A DNA stretch of 64,000 bases. It comes from Mastigamoeba balamuthi. Its lineage: Eukaryota; Evosea; Mastigamoebida; Mastigamoebidae. A model generated the notes under the pieces. It saw only the letters and a list, made by a program, of their open reading frames with translations, was not told the DNA's origin and searched no databases. This document shows positions 54,255 through 64,000 of the stretch, in pieces. A program made the position numbers and the translations under genes. Location: contig CACRSC010000012.1 in assembly GCA_902651635.1 (NCBI GenBank), positions 1 through 64,000 on the forward strand, written 5' to 3'. Position 1 is the first letter of the stretch, and each line of letters begins with the position of its first letter.

Positions 54255-55302
54255 TTAGAGGTTGGAGACGTCGGGCAGGTCGAGTATGTCGGCGTCCGGC
54301 TCGTCAAACTCGCTGTCGTGCGACTCAGATCCGTCATCTTCGCCCTCGTCAAAGACGATCGATGGCCGAGGCAACGGCTCATGTGCTGCTCCACGTGGGG
54401 CTGGTGAGTGTCTGAGCACCCCCCTCCCAGTGGCCGTGGTACTCACGGACAGACTGGCCTGTGTTGGGGTCGTTGCACAGCGAGCCATCGCATATTCTGA
54501 AGGACGACAGCTCGCAGCTGGGCCGGGCGCACACGCGCTGCGTCATGAGCTCTGCGCAGATGCGCTTCCACGTGACGCCCGTGTCGGTGTACTTCCTGAT
54601 GCAGCCGCGGGCCCTCCTGCGCCCCCGTGGCGGCCACGAGGCGCACTCTGTCTCGAGGACCACGAGCCACGCCTCGTTGTTGGTGCCCATCTGGTACCAG
54701 AACTTGCAGGTCTGCTGCAGGCGGCAGAGGTCGCGGGGGCCCAGGAAGCTGAGGACCCTGATGCACGCTTTGTGGCACTTGGACATGTCCGTCAGCACGC
54801 CGCCCTCAGGCTCCCCTTCTCGTCGGCTCTGCTGGGCCAGCGGCAGCGACGGCACAAATGGCCCATCGCGCTGAGAGCGCGAGATACTGAGCATGATGCC
54901 AGACGGCGTCCCCGGGCCGCTGGAGGGGACTTGCGGTCAGTCTCGGCCACTCCACAGGTAGCAGAGCAGTGGAGGGGGAACCCCCCAGGTCCGGCAGTAG
55001 GCAAGGCTTGTGGAATGCAGTGAACCATCAGTGAAGGGAGCGCACCTGGCGCCGCGGCCTGCTCTCAGTCGCTGCTCTATCTTCTCGGCCTCGAGCTCCT
55101 CCTCCTTGAACGCCGCGATCGATATCGCGGGCGAGCTGCACTCGGCCGCCGGCGGAATGAGGACCGGGGGCGCGTCGAGCTTCCTGCGAGGAGTGGCGGC
55201 CCTGCATCTGCCGCCCGAACCGCCCGAACTGCTGCGCTTGCCACCGTCTTTGACCGGCGACACTGGGATGGACGCGAATCCGGAGGACCCGCACGCACCC
55301 AT
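54255..55302 (-). CDS. F-box protein with predicted N-terminal acylation
   Basis: Three exons from MGACGSSGFASIPVSP (55302) to DLPDVSNL (54255). The middle exon carries an F-box-like domain (CIRVLSFLGPRDLCRLQQTC, then FWYQMGTNNEAWL), the Skp1-binding module of SCF ubiquitin ligases. The last exon is acidic (FDEGEDDGSESHDSEFDE). The start MGAC is the classic site for myristoylation at Gly2 with palmitoylation at Cys4, so the protein may be held on a membrane, unusual for an F-box protein. Introns use GTGAGT-type donors. The substrate-recognition part is short and of no known class. Confidence 0.7.
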
Positions 55303-55484
55303 CGCGAGAGCTTGTTCAGGGGAGGGCGCGAGCTGAGGGGTTGCCCGCGGCCCGCTTCCTGTGCGTCAACAGTGTCCTTGGCGGTGTAGGCTATCTGTAT
55401 ACTACAAAGCGATAGCTCCAAAAATAGGAAGTGCCAAAATCCGGCCTTTCATCGAATTTATGGAAAGCGTTGTCTCGAGACTGT

Positions 55485-56705
55485 TCAGCGGACGCCCACA
55501 GTTGCTCGCGACTTACGCGATCTGAATGATGACAGCGGCGTTCCTGGCGCGCTGCCCCCTCCCCCTCGCTCCGAGGGCGGTCGCCTCCCCGAGGCTGGCC
55601 CTTCAGAGGCCGTCGGGGCCGCGCTGGCTGCTGCCTCTGCCGTCGCTGGAGCTGCGGCAGCCCCATCGCCGTCCGCTGGCCCCTGGGGCACCCGCAGCAC
55701 CGAGAGCGGCGCAGGCGACGGCGCTGACAGGAACGGGTCCGAGAGGGCGAAGAGGGCCCACCCGACGAGGCTGCCGGCCAGCCTGAGGATGTGGAGCGCG
55801 TGCCACGTGCGCATGGCGCCGTCGAAGCTGCCGTCGAGCAGCTGCGGGTCGTCGAACCACCCGCGCATGCGGCTCTGCGAGTAGTATATGATGTCGTCGG
55901 TGCTGGCGGCGGCGACGCTGAAGACGAGCGTCGCGAGGTAGACGAGGCACAGCGCGACGTCGACCGCCGGCAGCGCGACCGCGTGGCCGTTCCACGCGCG
56001 GCGGCGGTCGAGCGAGAGCTTGTCGCACGACCCCAGCAGCGTCAGCGACGTCAGGACGAAGAAGGCGCGCTGGAAGGCGCTGGCCGTGTCGCTGTACCTG
56101 CGCAGCACCTCGGCGTTGCCGCCGGGGCTCGCGTAGCAGACGACGAGCAGCGCGAGGCTCATGCCGCCCAGCAGCCCCGCGCAGCACCCGTACGCGGCCC
56201 GCAGCCCCGTCCGCGCCCCGTCCGCGAACGCCTCGAACGCCGCGGGCCCCGAGCGCTGCGCCGCCTCCTCCAGCTGCGCCTCGTCCGCGGCCACCTCGAG
56301 CTCGGCCCCCGCGCGCCGCTCCGAGGCCCGCGCGGGCTGCTGCGCCCGCGCCCCGCGGAACCGCCCCGTCACGGGGTCCTCGACCAGCGGCTCGTGCGTG
56401 ACCCCCGCGGGCCTCCGGCGCAGCGCCGCGCGCTCGTCGCCCAGCTCGCCGCTGGCCGCCGACGTCTGCGTCGAGTCGCCCGCGCGCAGCGACGACGCCG
56501 TCGACCTCTGCGACCGCGCAGACGACGGGCTCCCGCCCCTGCCCCTCCCGGCCCCGGCGGGACCCCCTCGCCCTCGCCCGCGCCCGCCCCGCACGCTGGG
56601 CTTCCGCCGCCCCGCGCGCTCGTCGTCGTCGTCCGGGGCGTCGCCCTGGGGTGGTCGGCGCTGCCGCGGAGGCGACGACGCTGTGACGTCGGTGGGCGAG
56701 GGCAC
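55485..56705 (-). CDS. TMEM237: TMEM237-like tetraspan membrane protein
   Basis: A frame of about 406 codons. The N-terminal 130 residues are disordered, Arg/Gly/Ser/Pro-rich, and end with THEPLVEDPVTGRFRG. Four hydrophobic segments follow (AGLLGGMSLALLVVCYA, then AFFVLTSLTLLGS, VALCLVYLATLVFS and LAGSLVGWALFAL). Between segments 3 and 4 is a DDIIYYSQSRMRGW loop. The spacing, cytosolic tails and loop fit TMEM237, a transition-zone protein of the cilium. The C-terminal tail is Ala/Pro-rich. The frame ends near a strong donor word CGCGTAAGT, so a further 3' exon is possible. The identification rests on layout more than on a unique motif. No other tetraspan family fits better. Confidence 0.55.
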   Translation of the reverse strand: MPSPTDVTASSPPRQRRPPQGDAPDDDDERAGRRKPSVRGGRGRGRGGPAGAGRGRGGSPSSARSQRSTASSLRAGDSTQTSAASGELGDERAALRRRPAGVTHEPLVEDPVTGRFRGARAQQPARASERRAGAELEVAADEAQLEEAAQRSGPAAFEAFADGARTGLRAAYGCCAGLLGGMSLALLVVCYASPGGNAEVLRRYSDTASAFQRAFFVLTSLTLLGSCDKLSLDRRRAWNGHAVALPAVDVALCLVYLATLVFSVAAASTDDIIYYSQSRMRGWFDDPQLLDGSFDGAMRTWHALHILRLAGSLVGWALFALSDPFLSAPSPAPLSVLRVPQGPADGDGAAAAPATAEAAASAAPTASEGPASGRRPPSERGGGGSAPGTPLSSFRSRKSRATVGVR

Positions 56706-57094
56706 GTCCGCTGCTGGCCCGTCGTCCTCGCGCCGCCCTCGCCCGCGCCCGCGCGACGCCAGGCGCGCCGCAGACCTGGGGCGAGCGGCGGCGGCTGCGG
56801 CCCTGCCGCGTGGGGGCGGGCGAGGATCGTCATGGGCGGGGACGTCGTCGTCGTCGTCGGGCTGGTCCGCGGGCCCCGGGGCGGCGCTGGGCGGCTCCCC
56901 GCGCGAGGCCGGAGAGCGCCCTATCCCGCGGAGCGAGAGAGGAGGGAGCTTCTTCCGGCCGGGCTGGGGAGCGCTGTCCTCCTGTGCTGGCTCTTCTCTC
57001 TCCAGCTCTCCAGTCGGCTTCGTTTGGCGGATCTCGGGGATCGTTTCCGCAAGACGTTTGATTTACACGGGATCTGGATCCGAGCACAAAAAGA

Positions 57095-57167
57095 CTCCCG
57101 AGCGGGGAATTGAACCCCGATCAGTCATATAACAGACGACTATACTAAACCGTTATACTACTCGGGA
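57095..57167 (-). tRNA. tRNA-Asn (anticodon GTT)
   Basis: A complete 73-base cloverleaf on the minus strand. Acceptor TCCCGAG pairs with CTCGGGA over 7 bp. The T arm is CGGGG-TTCAATT-CCCCG. The anticodon arm GTCGT-CTGTTAT-ATGAC gives anticodon GTT with U33 and A37. The D arm has GTAT/GTAT with a GG pair in the loop. Variable loop TGAT. No intron. The D-arm and acceptor sequence resemble tRNA-Asp/Glu rather than typical tRNA-Asn, but the anticodon is unambiguous. Confidence 0.85.
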
Positions 57168-57417
57168 AATTTACATATATGGTTCTGAATGAACACGATT
57201 GGAATCAGCTACACAGACAATAGTATGGCTCGGTCTTTTTTTATTACCTCATGCTACCAACCAAGAGCAACGGAAGACATGTGAAACGGTAAACAATGAC
57301 GGTATCTGTTCAGTCAATGCTTCTCTTGTGCCTGGGTTCGGGTAGAAATCTAAAGACAGGAGGAGGGATGAAGAGAGGGGTGTGCTGTGCGTCGGACCTT
57401 CGTACGAGAGGCATCAG
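57168..57417. other. spacer
   Basis: Lies between the tRNA and the 3' end of NELF-A. There is a T-run at about 57236-57245. Nothing else is recognised. Confidence 0.5.
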
Positions 57418-59023
57418 TTATTTAACACCGCTGTCGACCTTGATCCTCTTTCGCAGCTTCTTCCAGACGCCCTTGTCGTAGTTGATCTCGAATACAATCT
57501 GCTCGCACACCACGGTCCCGTCCTCGAGCACCCGGTTCTCCGCGTGCACCGGGATCTGCCTGACCGTCCCCGGCGGCTGCGGGTCGCGTATGCCGCTCAG
57601 GAACCTCTCGATTGCCTCGCGCCCTTCTTGTGTGAGCGCGTTCGACGGCTCCTGCCGCAGCTGGTTCAGAGTCTGCTGCGCCGACACCATCACCGGCGCC
57701 GGGGCAGCCTGCTGCTGGGGAGACGCCACCTGGGGAGCTCCCTGCATCGGCGCGTGGTGCTGCTTGAACGCCATCGCGAGCATCAGCGACGCCTTCTGTG
57801 GCGACGACGGTGGCTGCGGCACGTGCTGCTGCTGCTGCTGCTGTTGCTGTTGCTGCTGCGTGCTGCCGCTGCTGCTCAGCGCCATGGGCTGCGGTAGCAT
57901 TGCTGGCGCGGCCACAGGCGAGCCTGCTGCTGGCGACGACAGCACCGCAGGGGGTACTACGACCGGCGCGGGGGCCGGCGCGGGCGGCACTCTGGGCGAC
58001 TTCGACTGCTTCTTGGCCGCCGGATCGCTATGCGTGCGGGCTGCCTTCTTCTCACTCTCGTCCTGCTGCTGCTGCTGCTGCTCCCTCGGTCGCTTGTTGT
58101 GGCCCTGCGGGGCGGCGGCAGCGGCAGCAGCGAGGTCCGGGGAGGGCGCGGCCTCGACGTGCTGGGGCTTCGAGTGCGGGGCGATGGGCGCCAGCTCGCG
58201 CGCCTCGAGCCCCTTGACCTCGTCGATGCCGATCGTCTTCATCCTGTGCTGCGGCCGTGCCTGCAGCCGTATGCTCCCCAGCGGCCTGCTGGCCATCGCC
58301 GCCGCCGCCGCCGCCTTGTGCGCGTTGATGTGCGTCTGCTGCTGCTGCTGCTGGCGCTTCAGCGCGCTCGCCCCGGGCGCCTCGCGCCGCACGGGCGCCC
58401 TGATCTCCTGCCTGGCGATCTCGCGCGCCCTGAAGTGCACGCGCTGCTGCTCCGGGGGCGCGGGGCACGCGGCGCCCGACTCGAACGCCGCCTCGAGCGG
58501 CACGAGCTCCGCGCAGGCGCTGGCCGACGGCGGCGCTCGGCGCAGGGCCTCGAGCGTCGCCGCGAACTCGCGGGCGGCGGGGCGCACGTTGAGGCTCTCG
58601 GACCCCGAGCTCAGCGGCGCCAGCAGGTCCGCGACGCAGGCGACCCACTCGTCCTCGTCCGCCCGCGCCGAGCCCAGCAGCTCCGAGATCTCGCGCGCCA
58701 TGCGCTCCCTGTCGCGCGGGGCCGCCGGGACGAGGCTGACGAGCAGCTTCACCTTGGCCACGGGCTCCATGAGCCTCCCGCGCTTGATCGCCGCCCGCAG
58801 CACCTCGGGCGTCAGCTTCCCTGTGATGCGCTCGGGGCTGCGGGGGCGGGCCGGTTGAGAGCGCCGCAAAAACGCGGTGGGAACCGGGGGGAGACGCGGA
58901 CTGCCAGGGCTCGTCCTTGGAGTTGATCCACGACTCGACGTCGATGTCGAAAGGGGCGCCGGACGAACCGGGCGTGCCGGTAATCGGGGAGATGGGCCGC
59001 ACAGGCCCCGCCCCCGGCTCCAT
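57418..59023 (-). CDS. NELFA: negative elongation factor A (NELF-A)
   Basis: Two exons (59023-58902 and 58837-57418) give about 513 residues. NELF holds RNA polymerase II in promoter-proximal pause. The N-terminal domain matches human NELF-A in order: SWINSKDEPW, LTPEVLRAAI, KVKLLVSLVPAA, DEDEWVACVADLL, LVPLEAAF. The middle is long and disordered with poly-Gln and poly-Ala runs, and a KTIGIDEVKGLEARELAP patch. The C-terminal end, TVVCEQIVFEINYDKGVWKKL, matches the FEMNYATGQW-type end of animal NELF-A. The intron (GTCCGC...CCGCAG) joins WH to PERITGK. The start MEPGAGPVR at 59023 is the first after a closed stretch. Confidence 0.85.
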
Positions 59024-59340
59024 TTGTGTTATGCGGGCTGGTGGTGTGGTGTGCGCGCGCCCACTTTCGCCGCGCGCGCGGATGGGCGGGAACACGGGTT
59101 AGATAACTTTTTAAAATCGCCCAAGCAGCCCCCGATTTTCTTCTGATCGGGGCGGGCGCGGTCCGATTTCTCCGAGAGTGCTCAGGCCCAGGCGGTGCCT
59201 CCAACGCGCCCCACGCTCGCGCTCGTCGCCACCTGCGTGCGCTGCACGGACCCCGCGCGGGGTCTGGAGGACGTGGGGAAATCACTTGATTTTTCTGCCG
59301 GGATTTGTTGTGTTTGTTTGGGGGGCGTCAGCAGCGGCAA
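59024..59340. promoter_or_regulatory. divergent region between NELF-A and NSE2
   Basis: About 320 bases separate the two starts, which are read away from each other. A short AT-rich core lies at 59100-59145 (AACTTTTTAAAATCG). It is likely to hold both promoters, but no motif is firm. Confidence 0.4.
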
Positions 59341-60184
59341 ATGAGGCGGGGAGACCTGGACCAGCTCGTGGAGCAGCAGCGCCGCGCGCAGACATCGGCC
59401 GCCTCCGTGATGGACATCGCCATCGAGGCCGCCCGCGCGGCGTGCGATTGCGGCCGCCGGGACGCCGCGGCGAAGGTGAGGGCGGCCCTCGCCGACCTCG
59501 CGGCCATCGAGCGCGCCGCTGCGGCCCAGGCCGACGCCCTGCAGGGCCTCGCCGACGCCGTCGCGGGCGACGACGGGTCGCTCGTCGAGCAGTACCGCGC
59601 CGCCGTGGAGGAATCGAGCCAGGAGGTCCTGCGCGAGGCCCGCGAGCACCCGAAGCTCTCGGAGATTGACCGCGTGCTGTGGGTGCGCGTGCACGTCATC
59701 GGTGACGCCCGGAGTGACGTGTGCGATTATGGCAGGACGCGGACCACCCGGGCGAGCCCATGCCCGACGTCGAGGACGTGGACGGCGAGGTGCAGATGCG
59801 GGCGGTTCGCCCGGTGCTGTGCCCCATCACCCGCCAGCTCTTCGAGTGCCCCGTCAAAAAGTGCGCCCACGCGAAGCCCTGCGTTGCCCCTTGCGCTGCT
59901 CGGCGGTGGCGGCGCACCTGTGCTCACTGGCGCGGCTTCGTGTTGCAGCAAGAACTGCGGGCACACGTACTCGAAGGCTGCCATTCTCGACTACCTCAGC
60001 CGCAAGAGAGGGGACCAGGCCAACTGCCCTGTCGCCGGTTCGGGTTTTCTCCCCGTGTTTTGCCGGATCTGACCGGTCCGCAGGGTGCCAGGCCAAGGTC
60101 TCGAAGCAGACGCTCGAGCGGGACAACGAGATGGAGCGCGAGGTCCGCAGGCGCCAGGCGGCCTCCCAGGCCACTCAGCAGTGA
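59341..60184 (+). CDS. NSMCE2: SUMO E3 ligase NSE2/MMS21 of the SMC5-SMC6 complex
   Basis: Four exons (59341 to about 59692, about 59736-59858, about 59949-60039, about 60085-60184) give about 220 residues. The N-terminal half is a helical coiled coil (VEQQRRAQTSAASVMD, ADLAAIERAAAAQ) that binds SMC5. The C-terminal SP-RING is rebuilt by splicing: LCPITRQLFECPVKNKNCGHTYSKAAI, then NCPVAG and CQAKVSKQTLERD, with the CGH-Y box and final GC of the family. It attaches SUMO during DNA repair and chromosome segregation. The start MRRGDLDQLVEQ was chosen over MLCLFG 36 bases upstream because the latter precedes an acceptor-like CAG. Exon edges are approximate by a few bases. Confidence 0.85.
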
Positions 60185-60480
60185 AAGTGTTGGACGGATA
60201 TTAAAACGCGATATCTCGAGTATCCGTTGATCACCACTTTGGGGCGCGGTGCGGGCATTGTCGGCCGCGAATTGCATGTGCGCAAGTGTGCACACCGCCG
60301 CTGCGCGGGGGCGTGAAATATGTGGAGTTGCATCACTCACTATTGTAGCCAAATTACATCACTGATTACATCAACAAAATCGCTCGGTCTCTTTTAAGTT
60401 TTTTTGTCACAGACACAAAGAAACCTTCCTCCGGGGCGATCCACGCACAGCGCTAACTCCCAGACCTCCTACAAGTCACA
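60185..60480. promoter_or_regulatory. 5' flank of eIF4A
   Basis: Intergenic. An AT-rich segment at 60335-60412 (TGTAGCCAAATTACATC, then TTTTAAGTTTTTTTGTC) precedes the start by about 70-140 bases and is the probable promoter. Confidence 0.4.
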
Positions 60481-62272
60481 ATGGCGATGTGAGTCCTCGC
60501 CCACCCCTCGCAGCGGGCCGCGCCCCGCTCTGCGCCCCGCGCGAACGCGCGTTGTCTGCTTTTCCGCTCTGCTCTGCTTTTTTGGGGGTGGTTGTTTTGG
60601 GTGTTGCGGTCTGTCTGTCTCTCTGGTGCACCACGTCTCTGTGTGTGGTGTGCGGTGCCCCCCACGCAAATAGCTAACGCACGGGCCCGGCGGCGTCCGC
60701 AGGGAACTGAGGGCCGACGAGCACATCGAGACCAACGTCGATGTCGAGTACATCGACAACTTTGATAACATGGGGCTCCCCGACGAGCTCCTGCGTGGCA
60801 TCTACGCATACGGCTTTGAGCGCCCCTCGGCCATCCAGGCCCGCGCCATCAAGCCCCTCATGAAGGGTACGCGCACCCCCCACCACCTCCCACCTCTCCT
60901 GCGCGCCCGCTGGCCCGCGGCACGGTCGGCAGCAGGAGAGCTGCACATGTGTGCAAATCAAAAATTCAAAGGCACTGTGTGGTCTGGCGCTGACGACACG
61001 GCAACAACACAGGCCGCGACCTCATCGCCCAGGCCCAGTCGGGTACCGGCAAGACTGCCGCCTTCTCGTACGCAAAAACAGCCATCCTCCCCAGCAAAGA
61101 GGGGCCGGCGGGTCTGACGTGCGGCGGTGACACGCAGGATCGGAACGCTGTTCCTGATCGACCTCCGCAACCGCCAGTGCCAGGCGCTGTTCCTGGGCCC
61201 GACCCGCGAGCTCGCCGTCCAGACGTACAAGGTCGTCATGGCGCTCGGCGACTACATGAAGGTCACCTGCTGCGCCTGCATCGGTGGCACCTCTGTCCGC
61301 GAGACGGTCACCAAGATCGAGCAGGGCTCGCAGGCACGTCTCTCCCCCGCCTGCTCTTTCCCCCACTCCTCGGTGGGCCCGGTTGGGAGGGAGAGAGCAA
61401 CAGGACCCGCGGGGGGTGCAGCGCGCGACAGTATTCCATTGTTTTTCTCAAGTCTGGTCTCCATCGGTATCCTGACCGCGAAAAATATCGCGATATTTTT
61501 CTGCGCGCAGGTCGTTGTCGGCACTCCCGGGCGTGTGTACGACATGCTGTGCAGGCGGGTGCTGAGGACCGACAGCATCAAGGTCATGATCCTCGACGAG
61601 GCCGACGAGATGCTGTCGCGCGGGTTCAAGGACCAGATCTACGACATCTTCCAGGCGCTGCCCCAGACGGTGCAGGTCGGCCTGTTCAGCGCCACGATGC
61701 CGCCCGAGGCCATCGACATCAGCGAGCGCTTCATGAAGAACCCCGTCAAGATCCTCGTCAAGCGCGACGAGCTGACGCTGGAGGGTATCAAGCAGTTCTA
61801 CGTCGCCGTCGAGCGCGAGGAGTGGAAGCTCGACACGCTCTGCGACCTCTACGAGACGCTCAGCATCGCGCAGAGCGTCATCTTCGCCAACACGCGCCGG
61901 AAGGTCGAGTGGGTCGCCGACAAGATGAAGAGCAAGAACTTCGTCATCTCGTGCACGCACGGAGAGCTCGAGCCCGCCGAGCGCACGGCCATCCTCAACG
62001 AGTTCCGCAGCGGCAAGTCGCGCGTGCTCATCACGACGGACCTGCTCGCCCGTGGTATCGACGTCCAGCAGGTCTCGCTCGTCATCAACTACGACCTGCC
62101 CACCAACCCCGAGAACTACATCCACCGTATCGGCCGTTCGGCGCGTTTCGGCCGCAAGGGTGTCGCCATCAACTTCGTCACCGAGGCCGACGTGGCGCTG
62201 CTGCGCGAGCTCGAGCGCATGTACGACACGCAGATCTCGGAGATGCCCGCCAACATCGCCGACCTGCTCTAA
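60481..62272 (+). CDS. EIF4A: eIF4A, DEAD-box translation initiation helicase
   Basis: Five exons (60481-60488, 60703-60866, 61013-61067, 61138-61333, 61511-62272) give about 394 residues. The RNA helicase unwinds mRNA 5' leaders as part of eIF4F. Motifs in order: Q motif [61 protein letters not shown] and [25 protein letters not shown] and SATMP place it with eIF4A rather than eIF4A-III. The first exon has only 8 coding bases (ATGGCGAT). Intron 4 has a GC donor (CTCGCAG|GCACGT), required by frame and protein conservation. Usual motif VI GRGGRFGRKG reads [10 protein letters not shown] here. Confidence 0.95.
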
Positions 62273-62644
62273 GCGCGCCCTCGCGTTCGTGGGGCTCGCA
62301 CGCACGCACATGGCTGCCCACTCCCCTCTCCCGCCCGCAGCTGGCAGCTGACACGCTGGGGGGACGGGCAGGGGACGACTGAACACTCGTTTCCTTCCCC
62401 GGGCTGAGGTAGAACATCGAGAATCAGATTTGCCCTTAAGGTTATCCATCCATAAAGGACTCGCCCCTCTTTTGCGGCAAACCCAAACACCCAGCCGTGC
62501 GGTCCCGGGCTTTGTGCTTCTGGCAGCAAGGCTCTGCTCTCTGCTTGCCTTCGGGTTCTATTTTTCTCGGGGATATCGGGAAGATAGCTCTATCTCCGCA
62601 TTCTATATTTAGGCCAGTTGAGTTGGTGCGACGGCCCCTCGATC
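62273..62644. other. spacer and promoter of the DYNC2I1 gene
   Basis: The 3' flank of eIF4A and the 5' flank of the next gene. An AT-rich segment with GGGATATCGGGAAGATAG and TCTATATTTAGG lies 35-75 bases before the start codon and may be core promoter. Confidence 0.4.
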
Positions 62645-64000
62645 ATGAGCACGAAGAAGGCAGCAGCCAAAGCCAAGCCCGACGACGCCAAGGCGGCAGC
62701 AGCCCCCGCAAAGAAGACTGGCACGCCTCCCACTCCCCGGCGCCCAGGCCCACCCGCCAGCCCACACTGACCTGTCGGCACCCACGCTGGACCAGCGGCG
62801 CCCAAGAAGGCTGCGGCGACAGCAGCGGCAGGCGACAAGGCCCCGGCCAAGAAGGAGGCCAAGGAGGCCAAGGGGGCCAAGGAGGCGCCCGCCAAGAAGA
62901 AGGCGGCGGCGGGCGAGGCCAAGGCCGCCGCCCCAGCAGCCAAGTCGGGCGGGGAGGCCAAGAAGGCGCCGGCCAAGAAGGGCTCCGGGTCAGCTGGCAA
63001 GGAGAAGAAGAAGGCAGCACCCAAGGTGAGCCCACAGAAGCGAAGGGGGGCAGCTGTCAATTGATTCATTGACTCACTGGTCTCGGGGGCAGGAGGCCAA
63101 GGCTGCTGAGGGTGCGGCGCCAAAGAAGAAGGCGGCGGGCAAGAAGGGCAAGGCAGCGGAGGAGAAGAAGGAGGAGACGCAGGCAGAGGAGGAGGAGCAG
63201 TTCGAGGACGACTTTGAGGAGGAGGAGTACGAGGACGACTTCGACGAGGAAGAGGAGGAGGACGACGAGGAAGAGGAGGAGGAGGAGGAGGACGAGCAGC
63301 CTCCTCCGCCGCCCAAGAAGGCAGCGGCTGCAGCGGAGGCGCCAGCACCAGCAGCGGCAGAGGCAAAGCCAGCGCCCCAGCCCCAGCCCCAGCAGGCTGA
63401 GAAGAGGGAGGAGGCAGCGCCACGCCTGGCAGCTCCCTCCAACACCCCACAGCTGTCAAAGACGCCCGTACGCTGCAATGGCCCACACTGCCCGGGCTCA
63501 CTCGGGAACGGGGGGCACAGGAGCCCGACCAGGAGGCCAACGCAGCTGCGATCGCGACAGCGTCGGAGAACCTGAGGCTCAAGACCAAGGCGAAGAGGGC
63601 GGAGGAGAGGGCCAAGCGGGGCCCTGTGCTGCCCACACGAAAGGTGGTCGACCTCGAGGAGTCGCGGAACATGAGCGAGGCCGAGAAGAGGCTCAGGAGA
63701 GGCGCGGAGCTGCTCAAGATGGTCACGCTGGACGCGGGCACGTACGAGCTTGCCGACATCCCTCCGATGTCGCAGTACGAGCTGTACATGAGCAAGTTCG
63801 GGCGCTCCAACGCCGCCCAGACGTCCTCGCAGACACACGACGACGACAGGGACATCGACATCGGCACCGACACGGTCGAGGTGTTCACGAGGGGCGTGCA
63901 GGTGCCCGACCTTGGCAGGGGCGGCAAGGAGGACGAGGCCATCCGTACCGACCCCGAGGAGCGGGTGAACCAGCTCATGTCCGAGATCAGTCTCGCCATG
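62645..64000 (+). CDS. DYNC2I1: cytoplasmic dynein-2 intermediate chain 1 (DYNC2I1/WDR60), 5' part
   Basis: Four exons in view (62645-62720, 62796-63025, 63093-63467, 63521 to window end), open at 64000. The product drives retrograde intraflagellar transport in cilia. The N-terminus is Lys/Ala-rich, followed by the acidic EEQFEDDFEEEEYEDDF stretch typical of WDR60. The conserved core before the WD repeats is then visible: LADIPPMSQYELYMSKFGR, SSQTHDDDRDIDIGTDTVEVF, where animal WDR60 has an equivalent YE-YIR-FG...Q...QTEE block. The WD-repeat domain should lie beyond 64000. Intron 1 has a GC donor (ACTG|GCACGC). The identification is from motif order and would be settled by the missing WD domain. 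Confidence 0.7.

Overview
The window is a piece of a nuclear genome from a flagellated microbial eukaryote. The right-hand genes are very GC-rich, closely packed, and carry many short introns, mostly starting GTACG or GTGCG and ending in CAG. They are eukaryotic proteins throughout: ARF GTPase, MetRS with an EMAPII-type tail, Tudor-SN, spliceosomal SYF1 and SPF45, eIF4A, NELF-A, the SUMO ligase NSE2, and a G-alpha subunit. A TMEM237-like transition-zone protein and the start of the dynein-2 intermediate chain DYNC2I1/WDR60 imply a working cilium. NELF-A, histidine ammonia-lyase and heterotrimeric G protein together suggest an amorphean (unikont-like) protist, but I cannot name the species from sequence alone.

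Layout. Bases 1-15400 are lower in GC and almost entirely repetitive. They hold arrays of short GCTACG/CGTAGC palindromes, a decayed Ty3/Gypsy-type LTR-retroelement fossil with repeats lodged inside it, two copies of a repeat carrying a C2H2-finger reading frame, an unclassified element with long terminal inverted repeats (10674-14183), inverted fragments of the same element, and one unknown spliced gene (9236-10480, minus). An assembly gap (12415-12537) is flanked by two identical 846-bp blocks, so copy number there is not trustworthy.

Bases 15400-64000 are host genes: an MBD+ELM2 chromatin protein, uridine phosphorylase, the second half of a G-alpha subunit, a secreted/membrane glycoprotein, histidine ammonia-lyase, a large helical protein of unknown function, MetRS, ARF, a charged nuclear-type protein, Tudor-SN, a sirtuin fused to a YEATS domain, SWI5, SYF1, SPF45, a large NAD-dependent glutamate dehydrogenase, a Sel1-repeat protein, a LIM protein, a Pho4-family phosphate transporter, an F-box protein, a TMEM237-like protein, tRNA-Asn, NELF-A, NSE2, eIF4A and the 5' part of DYNC2I1. 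Bases 43411-45470 and several shorter spacers contain nothing I can call.

Themes. Chromatin and genome-maintenance genes are prominent (MBD-ELM2, sirtuin-YEATS, SWI5, NSE2), with RNA processing and transcription (SYF1, SPF45, Tudor-SN, NELF-A). The most novel item is the sirtuin-YEATS fusion, which puts an NAD-dependent lysine deacylase and an acyl-lysine reader in one chain. The most system-like observation is the pairing of dispersed GCTACG palindrome arrays with a repeated C2H2-finger reading frame. GC-AG introns recur in at least four genes. Exon coordinates were worked out by eye from reading frame, splice sites and family conservation; no search was run.
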